Source of the DNA: Myxococcales bacterium
GTDB taxonomy: Bacteria; Myxococcota; Polyangia; Nannocystales; Nannocystaceae
Length of the DNA stretch: 64,000 bases
Assembly: GCA_016793465.1 (NCBI GenBank)
Contig: JAEUJW010000067.1
Coordinates: 62,001 to 126,000 of the forward strand
Direction of reading: 5' to 3'
The notes under the pieces: model-generated
Told to the model about the DNA's origin: nothing
What the model saw: the letters and a program-made list of their open reading frames with translations, nothing else
Databases searched by the model: none
Made by a program: the position numbers and the translations under genes
Shown here: positions 52,786 to 60,189 of the stretch, in pieces
How positions within the stretch are numbered: position 1 is the stretch's first letter
How the letters are laid out: each line of letters opens with the position of its first letter

Positions 52786-54083
52786 GGGGTTGCCTGGCGG
52801 GTGCGGGCGGGACGGCGGGCCCGCAGGGCGCGATGGACGAGGAGCTGGATCACGGCGCTGCCGGCCATGCCGGCGCCGAGGCCCAACATGGTGGCGGCGG
52901 TGTTCTTCTGGGGGAAGTGCTCGAGCGCGGTGGTTTTGGAGAACTCGGCGAGGTACCACCCGACGCCGCTCGCCAGCAGGGCGGCGCCGAGGCCGGCCTC
53001 GACGACGAGGGCCCGCGGGCGCGCGCCGGCGGCGGCGGTCGCGGCGGGGACGAGGGCGCCGAGGCCGCCGCCGACGAGCGCGAAGCCGCTGGCGCGGTCG
53101 AGCACGTCGTTCGCGGTGGCCTCGCAGGTCGCCGCGTCGGTGCAGAGAAGATCGCGGTGGGGCGTGCGGGCCGCGAGCGCGGCCCCGCCGACGAGCAGAC
53201 CCAGGCCGGTGGCGCCGAGGAGCGCCGGGGCGACGATCCGTCGACCGCGTGCGGCGGGTGACAGGTGGAGGGTGAGATCGACGCGCTGCGGGACATCGGT
53301 GACGGTGACGGTCCGTCGTGTGTCTGTGCGATCCGGTGCGGCCGCGGACAGCGTCCAGGGGCCTCGGGGCAGCTCCCAGGTGGCCGTCGCGCTGCGCAGG
53401 GTCTCCTGGCGGACGTCCGCGTCACCCGCGAGGGTGAGCGCGACGCCGCGGCGGAGCGCCCGCGGCGGCCCGACCTGGACGGTCAGGCTGCCGGTGGTCA
53501 CCGGGGGGGGCGGCGGCGGATCGACGCGGGGCCGGGCCGCGGGCAGGACGACCGGGGGGGCGTCGGGGACGGCGACCGTGAAGCCGAGCTCCCGCGGTTC
53601 GCCGGCGCTCTGGACGCGGGCTGTCCACTCGCCGGTCTCGAGCAGCAGGGGATCGGCGAGCTCGGCGGGGGTGAGGTCGATCGGGTCGTGGCCTCCGCGC
53701 TGGAGCGTCACGGCGGTCACCCCGGGCTCGGGCCGCAGGCGGCGCGCCACCAGGGACGTGCCGGCGGCGGCGAGCTTGCGCTCGAGGAGCGCGCGGTCCT
53801 CGGGAGTGGCTGTCCCGGAGGACAGGTAGCGCCGCCACTGGATCGCGGCGTGGGACGGCTCGCCGGCGGCCTCGCGGGCCATGCCGGCGTTGAAGAAGTA
53901 GCGGGGGGCGTCGCGGGCGAGGGACTCGTACTGGCGGGCCGCGGACAGGTAGTCGCCGGCGGCGTAGGCGGCGCGGGCGGCGGCGGCCCGCGCGTCGACG
54001 GGCGACGGGAGCAGCGGCGGGGCGGGCTCGGGGCGGGCCGGGGCGAGGGCGAGGGCGACGAGCGCGAGGGAGAGGGGGAGCAT
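52782..54083 (-). CDS. TPR/PEGA-like envelope protein
   Basis: 433 residues. A signal peptide (LALVALALAPARP) is followed by a TPR-like helix pair (AAYAAGDYLSAARQYESLARD) with Asn/Gly/Met spacing. Beta-rich PEGA-like repeats occupy about 105-250, and the C-terminal part (265-433) has several hydrophobic segments (IVAPALLGATGLGLLVGGAALAA and others). This layout is common for myxobacterial outer-envelope proteins of unknown function. CTGTCC-CGGA-GGACAG (53810-53825) falls in codons for LSSGTA after the TPR. It is the fourth main gene of the VKOR operon. Confidence 0.75.
   Translation of the reverse strand: MLPLSLALVALALAPARPEPAPPLLPSPVDARAAAARAAYAAGDYLSAARQYESLARDAPRYFFNAGMAREAAGEPSHAAIQWRRYLSSGTATPEDRALLERKLAAAGTSLVARRLRPEPGVTAVTLQRGGHDPIDLTPAELADPLLLETGEWTARVQSAGEPRELGFTVAVPDAPPVVLPAARPRVDPPPPPPVTTGSLTVQVGPPRALRRGVALTLAGDADVRQETLRSATATWELPRGPWTLSAAAPDRTDTRRTVTVTDVPQRVDLTLHLSPAARGRRIVAPALLGATGLGLLVGGAALAARTPHRDLLCTDAATCEATANDVLDRASGFALVGGGLGALVPAATAAAGARPRALVVEAGLGAALLASGVGWYLAEFSKTTALEHFPQKNTAATMLGLGAGMAGSAVIQLLVHRALRARRPARTRQATP
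53810..53825. repeat. palindrome CTGTCC-CGGA-GGACAG
   Basis: A full copy inside the TPR/PEGA-like gene, in the same reading frame (LSSGTA) as the copies in the proline-rich protein. Confidence 0.75.
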
Positions 54084-54091
54084 CGAGCGTC

Positions 54092-55021
54092 TTAGTCCTT
54101 GAGGTTGGCTTCGGGGTGCACGCAGCTGGCCGGGCGGCCCGGCTCCTGGATGCACTGGGCCCCGCCGACGCAGCTGCAGTCGACGGGGCAGCTCGCGCAG
54201 GTCTCGCGGGCGATGTCGCAGCGGCCGTTGCCGCAGTCGCCGGTCTGGGGCAGCTCGCCGGGGGCCGGCGCCGGGCGGGTGACGGCGCAGCGGGGGCCGG
54301 ACAGCTCCTTGCGGAGCTCGCCGAGCGTCGACTCGAGCTCGGCGGTGTCGACGATCTCGCCGATGTGCAGCCAGCGGAGGCGACGCTGGCAGTCCAGGAC
54401 GAGCGTCAGCGGGACGCCGGGCACCTGGCGGAGCACGCCGGCGCGGACGAGGAACTCGGCCAGGCTGCCGCCGCCGGGCTGGGTGTCGACGAGCAGCTGC
54501 AGGCCGGCGAGCAGGCGGCGGGCCATGCCGGCCTGGCTGTCGAGGGGGCCGAGGTGGATCGGCACGAAGCGGATGTCGCGGCCCCACGCGTCGCGCTCGC
54601 GGAGCTCGAGCAGGCGCGGCAGCTCGCGCACGCAGGGCGGGCACCAGGTGCCCCAGACGTTGAGCACGACGAGGTTCGGTCCGGCGCCGAACGCCTCGCC
54701 GAGGTCGGCGCCGGCCAGCATGCCGTCGGTCCGGAGGGCGCCGAACATCAGTGAGGACAGGCCGGACAGGCGCAGCGGCGGGTCGAAGGTGTAGGGGCGA
54801 GACGGAGTCGAGGCCTCGCTCGCGCCGGGCGGCGGCGGGGGCAGCGGGGCCGGCGGCGCGGTCGACGGCGCGGCCGCGGCGACCGGCGCGGGGCGCGGCG
54901 GCTCCGCGGGCGCGGTCGCCAGGCTCCACGCGAGCAGCGCGGCGGACAGCAGCAGCACGGCGCCGCCGTTGCGGTGGAGGCCGGGCCGGCTGGCGGCGTG
55001 GGGATCGGGCGCGTCGCTCAT
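54092..55021 (-). CDS. membrane-anchored TlpA-type redoxin with Cys-rich tail
   Basis: 309 residues. One N-terminal membrane helix (about 20-37) and a Pro/Ala linker are followed by a TlpA/AhpC-like thioredoxin domain with WCPPC (Cys127, Cys130) in LNVWGTWCPPCVRELPRLL. It has the short cap typical of TlpA. After residue 245 comes a Cys-rich tail (CGNGRCDIARETCASCPVDC) of the same kind as the myxobacterial Cys-rich repeats. It probably reduces or isomerises disulfides outside the membrane. ATG overlaps the preceding stop (ATGA). Confidence 0.85.
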   Translation of the reverse strand: MSDAPDPHAASRPGLHRNGGAVLLLSAALLAWSLATAPAEPPRPAPVAAAAPSTAPPAPLPPPPPGASEASTPSRPYTFDPPLRLSGLSSLMFGALRTDGMLAGADLGEAFGAGPNLVVLNVWGTWCPPCVRELPRLLELRERDAWGRDIRFVPIHLGPLDSQAGMARRLLAGLQLLVDTQPGGGSLAEFLVRAGVLRQVPGVPLTLVLDCQRRLRWLHIGEIVDTAELESTLGELRKELSGPRCAVTRPAPAPGELPQTGDCGNGRCDIARETCASCPVDCSCVGGAQCIQEPGRPASCVHPEANLKD

Positions 55022-56022
55022 GGCGCCTGCTCGCAGGAGGCGGGGACCGGGATCACGAGGACGGACTGGTTGAGCATGCGCTCGAGGTCGCGGGCCGCCC
55101 GCTCGTCGAGGGCGGTGTGATGCAGGAGGCCGCCGCGGATCACGTCGATCTTCTGCGGCCGCGCGGCGACGATGCGGTGCAGCGGGAGCTCGGCCGCGAG
55201 CTGGTCGGCGGTCAGCGGCTGGTGGTCGCCGACCGCGAGCTGGACCAGCTTCTTCGCCTGGGCGTCGCGGGCGAGCGGCGTGTCGGCGAGCTCGACGAGC
55301 CAGCCGGCGACGTAGGACATGCGGTTCTGGACCAGGTTGTTGCTGGCGACCTGGGCGTGCAGGCTGCGGCTGCGGTCCTTGCTCGCCCGGCCGAGCACGA
55401 GGATGGTGCCGGCGTCCTTCAGGCGATCGGCGACCTGGGCGAACTGCTCGGCGTAGAACCGGGCCGCGCGCGGCGAGAGGCCGGCGAGCGCGTCGGGCTG
55501 GCCGGTGTCGAAGTGGACGGAGATCGTGTGGTCGAGGCGGAGCAGCAGCTCGTTGAACTGCTGGTGGGTGACGAAGAACTCGGTCAGCTTCTTGGGGTCG
55601 CACTCGGTGATCTTGCCGCCGACCCTGGTGCAGCGCTCGCGCTCGAACTCGCGGATCGAGCGGACGAGGGCGCCGACCTCGGGGCTGCACGCCGGGGGGT
55701 CGGGGGCGCTGCAGCGGCGGGTGTCGGGGTCGCAGCGGAGCGGCTCGCCGCACGCGCAGGCGTCGCAGGGGTCGCCCTCCTGGCACGGGAGCGGCTCCGG
55801 GGGCGGCGGGACGGCGACGCAGCGGCCGCGTATGCACAGCTCGTCGGCGGCGCAGTCCTCCTCTTCGCGGGCCTCGGTGCACTCCTGGGTCTTGCCGGTG
55901 GTCGCGGCCTGATAGCCCAGCGTGAGGCCGAGCCCGAGGAGGAGGGTCGCCAGCAGGGAGAGCACGATCTGATAGCGGGCCGTGCGTAACTCGTCGGGGG
56001 TGGCTTCGTCGCGGGGCTTCAA
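55018..56022 (-). CDS. membrane-anchored Cys-rich protein with OmpA-like segment
   Basis: 334 residues from a TTG start, fixed by its TTGA overlap with the VKOR stop. One membrane helix (about 18-40) precedes a Cys-rich region with some fourteen Cys between 47 and 112 (CADELCIRGRC, CDACACGEPLRCDPDTRRC). A helical part follows, then a segment GTILVLGRASKDRSRSL plus NRMSYVAGWLVE, reminiscent of the OmpA peptidoglycan-binding motif but with changed key residues. It could be a disulfide-bonded envelope anchor and a client of the VKOR-DsbA enzyme. No enzyme motif. Confidence 0.7.
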   Translation of the reverse strand: MKPRDEATPDELRTARYQIVLSLLATLLLGLGLTLGYQAATTGKTQECTEAREEEDCAADELCIRGRCVAVPPPPEPLPCQEGDPCDACACGEPLRCDPDTRRCSAPDPPACSPEVGALVRSIREFERERCTRVGGKITECDPKKLTEFFVTHQQFNELLLRLDHTISVHFDTGQPDALAGLSPRAARFYAEQFAQVADRLKDAGTILVLGRASKDRSRSLHAQVASNNLVQNRMSYVAGWLVELADTPLARDAQAKKLVQLAVGDHQPLTADQLAAELPLHRIVAARPQKIDVIRGGLLHHTALDERAARDLERMLNQSVLVIPVPASCEQAP

Positions 56023-57290
56023 GGGGTCACCTCGGCGATCAGGCGGTCATAGATGGCGCGGTCCTTGCGGCCCTGGAACTGGCGGGCCACGCCGGCGGGC
56101 TGCCCGTTCGACAGCGGGATCCACAGCATCCCCGGCGGGCGGTCGAGGCGGGCCACGTCCTCGGCGAAGCGCATGTGCTGGCGCAGCAGCGTCTGCGTCG
56201 ACGTCGACTGCATGCAGCCGAAGAACGGGTCCTCGGCGGACGGCAGGGTCGGATCGGCGGACCAGCCGAAGCGCTGCGCGAGGGCGGCGAGGCCGGCGCT
56301 GTCGAAGCCGTCGGCGGAGTCCTGCAGGGCGAACAGCTGCTCGCTGGCGTCGACCCACGTCGTGGGGTCGTGCGCCGAGGTCAGGCAGGTCAGGGCCCGG
56401 GCCGCGTCGCAGGCCCGCCGCGCGCCCGCGTCGGCGCCGCCGCGGACGAGGTCGCCCTGCGAGCAGCCGGTCCGGGGGTAGTGGTAGACGCGGACCTCGA
56501 CGGCGGCGTCGCTGGCGGCGATCTCGGCGGTGTAGTCGCGCCAGAAGGCGAACTCCTGGCGGCAGTGGCGGCAGGTCAGGTCGAGGAACAGCGCGGCGAC
56601 CGCCCGCGGCTCGGGGGCGCGGTGCAGGATCATCGGCGTGTCGGCGAGCTCGCGCAGGCGGACCATGCACGGGCTGAGCTCGGCGTCGCGGATCGCGGCG
56701 GCGGCCCGGAGCAGGAGGTTGCGCTGGACGGCGACGAGGCTGAGGCCGGCGACGAGGGCGATCCCGGCGACGAAGCCGGCGTCGCGGAGGGGCACGCGCT
56801 TCAGCGCGGCGAGCGGGCGCGGGTTGAGCAGGTGGGCCGCGACGAGCAGGCCGACGGCGACGACGTCGAGGAGCAGGCAGTAGGGACAGATCGCGAGGAC
56901 GGTGAGGGTCCGGACGAGGAGGGCCGCGCTGACGGCGGCGGCGAGCCAGGCGATGGGCAGGAGCAGGACCCTGGCGAGCGCGCGCGTGAGCGGGGAGCCG
57001 AGCAGGATGACGACGGCCAGGCCGGCGGCCACCAGGTAGAGCGCCGCCGAGAGCACGGTGATCGGCAGGCCGAGGACCGTCGACCAGGCGTCGGTGAGGG
57101 CGGTGGCGCAGCCGCCCTCGCCGGCCCCGCAGGTGGTCAGGAACGCGTCGTCGCACAGGTTGGCGGCGCGGAACTTCAAGACCGTGAGCAGCCCGCTGAT
57201 GCCGACGCCGGCGAGCCCGAACACCCACGTCGCGGTCGCGCCCACGGCGTCGCGGTGGGCGGGGACGCGCGGACGGTGGGCCGGGGCCAT
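56019..57290 (-). CDS. VKOR-DsbA fusion (disulfide-forming enzyme)
   Basis: 423 residues. Residues 20-200 form a vitamin-K-epoxide-reductase-like bundle of four or five membrane helices: loop Cys46/Cys54/Cys61, the conserved S-T-V-L-G-L-P after them, and the quinone-side active site Cys135-PY-Cys138. Residues 225-423 are a DsbA-like thioredoxin domain with Cys239-RH-Cys242 (LDLTCRHCRQEFAFW). VKOR passes electrons from DsbA to quinone, so the fusion makes disulfides in exported proteins, replacing DsbB plus DsbA. It heads an operon of Cys-rich proteins. TATACC (57304-57299) ends 8 bases before the ATG. Confidence 0.88.
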   Translation of the reverse strand: MAPAHRPRVPAHRDAVGATATWVFGLAGVGISGLLTVLKFRAANLCDDAFLTTCGAGEGGCATALTDAWSTVLGLPITVLSAALYLVAAGLAVVILLGSPLTRALARVLLLPIAWLAAAVSAALLVRTLTVLAICPYCLLLDVVAVGLLVAAHLLNPRPLAALKRVPLRDAGFVAGIALVAGLSLVAVQRNLLLRAAAAIRDAELSPCMVRLRELADTPMILHRAPEPRAVAALFLDLTCRHCRQEFAFWRDYTAEIAASDAAVEVRVYHYPRTGCSQGDLVRGGADAGARRACDAARALTCLTSAHDPTTWVDASEQLFALQDSADGFDSAGLAALAQRFGWSADPTLPSAEDPFFGCMQSTSTQTLLRQHMRFAEDVARLDRPPGMLWIPLSNGQPAGVARQFQGRKDRAIYDRLIAEVTP

Positions 57291-57298
57291 GGGGCAAC

Positions 57299-57326
57299 GG
57301 TATATGCGCGAACCCGGCCGGGCAAG
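57299..57326 (-). promoter_or_regulatory. putative promoter of the VKOR-DsbA operon
   Basis: On the minus strand, CTTGCC (57326-57321), a 16-base spacer and TATACC (57304-57299), 8 bases before the ATG at 57290. Facing it, TATCGT (57361-57366) precedes the kinase gene, so an 86-base region holds both promoters. Confidence 0.42.
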
Positions 57327-57376
57327 CGAGCGGGCGCTGGCAAGCGCCAGGCGGCCGGGTTATCGTGTTTTCGCCC

Positions 57377-59017
57377 ATGCCTGCCCCGTACTACGACCAC
57401 GCCGGGCGGATCCTGGACGGGCGCTACGAGCTCGTCGAGCGCATCGGGGCGGGCGGGTTCGCGACGGTGTACCGCGCGCGGGACCGCAACGTGCACGGCC
57501 GGATCGTCGCGGTGAAGGTGCTGCACCCCGAACGGGCCGGCGACCCGGGCACCGTCCAGCGGTTCGTCCGCGAGGTCAAGCTGGCGGTGCGGCTGACCGG
57601 CAAGCACCGCGATCGCCTGGTCCAGATCCTCGACCAGGGCTACTGCGAGGCCGAGGCGCCGCGCCTGCTGTACTTCGCGATGGAGTTCGTCGAGGGGCCG
57701 ACGCTGCAGCGGCTGCTGTCCGAGTCGACGGGCGGGGTGTTCCCGTGGCGGCGCGCCGTCGCGATCGGGCACGAGGTCGCCCAGGCGCTGGTCGCCCTGC
57801 ACCAGCACGGCGTGGTCCACCGCGACATCAAGCCCGGCAACTGCATCCTCGAGGAGGACCGCGTCCGCCTGCTCGACCTGGGGATCGCCACGCTGCTGCC
57901 GGACCACGAGAGCTCCGGCGTCGTGCGCATCACCCACCCGAACATGATCGTCGGCACGCTGCGCTACATGTCGCCCGAGCAGCAGTCCGGCCGCGCCTGC
58001 GACGCGCGGGTCGACCTGTACGCGCTCGGCGTGATGCTCTACGAGTTCCTCACCGGCAACGCCCCGGTCTTCCGCGAGGACAGGGACCACCCGGCGGCGA
58101 ACCGGCCGCTCGTGCTGGTGCCGCCCTCGCAGGTGGCGCCCGGGCAGGGGATCCCGCCCGCGGTCGACGCGGTGGTGTTGCAGGCGCTCGGCCCCCGGAT
58201 CAACGAGCGGTTCCAGTCCGCGTCGGCGCTGGTCGCCGCGCTCGCCGCGACGATGTCGAGCGAGTCGACGGACGAGTGGGCCCGACGCCCCCGGCAGCTC
58301 CCGCGCCGGGAGCGCTGGCTGTTCGGAGCGGCCCACGTGCTCGGAGTCTGGACGCTGTGCGCCGGGACGGTGGTGGCCGCGACGACGCTCGCGGTCGGGG
58401 CCTCGCTGGCCCACCGCGAGAGCTCCACGGGCGAGCCGGCGTCGCTCGAGCGCGACGAGTCGCCGCCGGTGAAGCAGCCGGCGGAGCCGACCGGGGCGGC
58501 CGGGGGCGAGGTGGTCGTGGCAGCGGCTGTCGTCCAGCCCGCCGAGGTCGCCGCGGCGGCGCCGACGGAGACGTCGACGGCCGACGCTCCCGCGGCGGAC
58601 GACGCAGCCCCGCCGCCTGGCGGGACGGACGACAGCGGGGCGGCTCCTGCGGAAGTCCCGGGCGGATCCGCCGCTCCGCCGAGCGGCGCCGGAGCGCACG
58701 CCCCGGGGGACGGTCCGGCGGACCGCGAGCAGCCCGCGAAGCCGTCGCGTGTGGAGCGCTCCGCGCTGGCGGCCCGCTTCTCGGCCCAGCGCAGGCGGGC
58801 TGTCGCGGCCTGCGGCCCGCTGTGCGGCCTGCCGAGCGCCCGCGGGCTCAAGGCCCGGGTGCGCGTGCAGGTGCGGGCCGACGGCGCGGTCCAGGCCCGG
58901 GCCCAGGAGCCGTGGCAGAGCACCCCGCTCGGCGACTGCCTCGAGGGCTTCGCGCGCTCGCTCGAGTTCGAGGCGACGGAGCAGGGCGGCGGGTTCACCT
59001 GGGTCGTGAAATTTTGA
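57377..59017 (+). CDS. Ser/Thr protein kinase with one membrane helix
   Basis: 546 residues (GTG 57365 would add four). Kinase domain about 14-285: Gly loop GAGGFATVY, Lys47, catalytic HRDIKPGN with Asp150. The magnesium motif is Asp167-Leu-Gly instead of DFG, and SPEQ marks the activation segment end. A membrane helix (about 318-340) is followed by a Pro/Ala/Glu linker and a C-terminal domain (AARFSAQRRRAVAACGPLCG, RVRVQVRADGAVQARA), perhaps a TonB/AgmX-like sensor outside. It is divergent from the VKOR operon, which it could control. Confidence 0.88.
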   Translation: MPAPYYDHAGRILDGRYELVERIGAGGFATVYRARDRNVHGRIVAVKVLHPERAGDPGTVQRFVREVKLAVRLTGKHRDRLVQILDQGYCEAEAPRLLYFAMEFVEGPTLQRLLSESTGGVFPWRRAVAIGHEVAQALVALHQHGVVHRDIKPGNCILEEDRVRLLDLGIATLLPDHESSGVVRITHPNMIVGTLRYMSPEQQSGRACDARVDLYALGVMLYEFLTGNAPVFREDRDHPAANRPLVLVPPSQVAPGQGIPPAVDAVVLQALGPRINERFQSASALVAALAATMSSESTDEWARRPRQLPRRERWLFGAAHVLGVWTLCAGTVVAATTLAVGASLAHRESSTGEPASLERDESPPVKQPAEPTGAAGGEVVVAAAVVQPAEVAAAAPTETSTADAPAADDAAPPPGGTDDSGAAPAEVPGGSAAPPSGAGAHAPGDGPADREQPAKPSRVERSALAARFSAQRRRAVAACGPLCGLPSARGLKARVRVQVRADGAVQARAQEPWQSTPLGDCLEGFARSLEFEATEQGGGFTWVVKF

Positions 59018-59095
59018 CGCGCCGACCGCCGGGCGCGGACGGGCGCAGACGTGGACGCGGGCCGTCGGAGAGGCGGGCTCGACCCGGACGCCAGT

Positions 59096-59124
59096 TTGCA
59101 CAAACCTTGGACATTTATTAGAAC
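59096..59124 (+). promoter_or_regulatory. putative promoter of the barrel-protein gene
   Basis: TTGCAC (59096-59101), a 17-base spacer and TAGAAC (59119-59124), within an unusually AT-rich block. The -10 box ends 8 bases before the ATG at 59133. A diverged copy lies before the truncated paralogue at 51399. Confidence 0.42.
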
Positions 59125-59132
59125 GGCGGTCC

Positions 59133-60179
59133 ATGGCACTCGTGTACGGAGGTTTGGTCGTTGCGCTGGCCGGGGCGCCGGCGCCCGCAGAGCCGGCGCC
59201 GGGCAGCGTCGAGGCGCGCTACGGGGTCGGGTTGCCGGCGCGGGCGCCGGGTGCGAGCGCAGCGGCGCCGGCGACGACGGCGACCGCGAGCTCGGGGACG
59301 ACGAGCCCGGGCACGACGAGCGCGGCGACGGGTGCGCCGACGACGAGTGCTGGTTCGGGGGCGACGACTCCGACTCCGGCGACGACATCGGAGGCGCCGC
59401 GGCGGTGGCAGCTCAACCCGCCGGACCGCTGGTACGCGCTGCGGCTGGGGGTCGAGGTCGGGTTCGTGGGGGTGGTGTTTCACCGCCTGCAGTTCGGGCG
59501 CGAGGCGACGTACTTCGACCTGCGCAACCGCGGCGGGCAGGACGTGCTGTTCCCGTTCTTTCGCTTCCAGGCCGAGTGGGAGGTCAAGAAGCGGCACACG
59601 TTCTCGTTCCTGATCCAGCCGATCAAGCTGCGCACCACCGAGACGCTGCGGGACGACCTGGTGGTCGACGACCGGCGCTTCGTGGCGGGCACGCCGATGG
59701 CCTTCAAGTACGACTTCGGGTTCTATCGCCTCGGCTACGCGTACGACTTTTTCAAAGACCCCGAGCAGGAGCTGTCGCTCGGGCTCGCGGTGCAGCTGCG
59801 CAACGCGACCATCGACTACGCGGCGCGCGACGGGTCGCTGCTGTCGAGCCACCGCAACGTCGGGGTGGTGCCATTAATTAAACTGCGCGGGCGCTGGACG
59901 CCGCGGAAGGGCCGCGGGGTGTGGCTCGGCGGCGAGATCGACGGGATCTACGTGCGCGGGCGGATCATCAGCGGCACGCGCGACTACTTCGAGGGGGCGC
60001 TGATGGACACGTCGGTGCGGGTCGGCTTCCACGTGCCGCGGGCGGGCGACGCGTACGTCAACGTGCGCTACATCGGCGGCGGCGCGCGCGGGGCGGAGAG
60101 CGAGCCGGAGGTCGGCGACGGCTTCACCGATAACTGGTTCCACACGGTCGCGCTGAGCCTCGGGCTGCTGATCCGCTGA
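59133..60179 (+). CDS. outer-membrane beta-barrel-like protein
   Basis: 348 residues. A short signal peptide (LVYGGLVVALAGAPAPAEP), then an Ala/Thr/Ser/Gly linker to about 88, then alternating amphipathic strands with aromatic belts (YALRLGVEVGFVGVVFHRLQF, FKYDFGFYRLGYAYDFFKD, VWLGGEIDGIYVRGR) up to a final strand SLGLLIR. The pattern suggests an 8-12-stranded barrel, but no family is identified. Codons TTA-ATT-AAA (59874-59882) stand out. The 5' end and leader are duplicated at 51268-51500. Confidence 0.75.
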   Translation: MALVYGGLVVALAGAPAPAEPAPGSVEARYGVGLPARAPGASAAAPATTATASSGTTSPGTTSAATGAPTTSAGSGATTPTPATTSEAPRRWQLNPPDRWYALRLGVEVGFVGVVFHRLQFGREATYFDLRNRGGQDVLFPFFRFQAEWEVKKRHTFSFLIQPIKLRTTETLRDDLVVDDRRFVAGTPMAFKYDFGFYRLGYAYDFFKDPEQELSLGLAVQLRNATIDYAARDGSLLSSHRNVGVVPLIKLRGRWTPRKGRGVWLGGEIDGIYVRGRIISGTRDYFEGALMDTSVRVGFHVPRAGDAYVNVRYIGGGARGAESEPEVGDGFTDNWFHTVALSLGLLIR

Positions 60180-60189
60180 GTCGCCGTCG

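Noticed and set aside
57365..57376. GTG start four codons upstream for the membrane kinase
   Set aside because: It overlaps the TATCGT box; the ATG at 57377 gives the usual kinase N-terminus. Kept only as an alternative.
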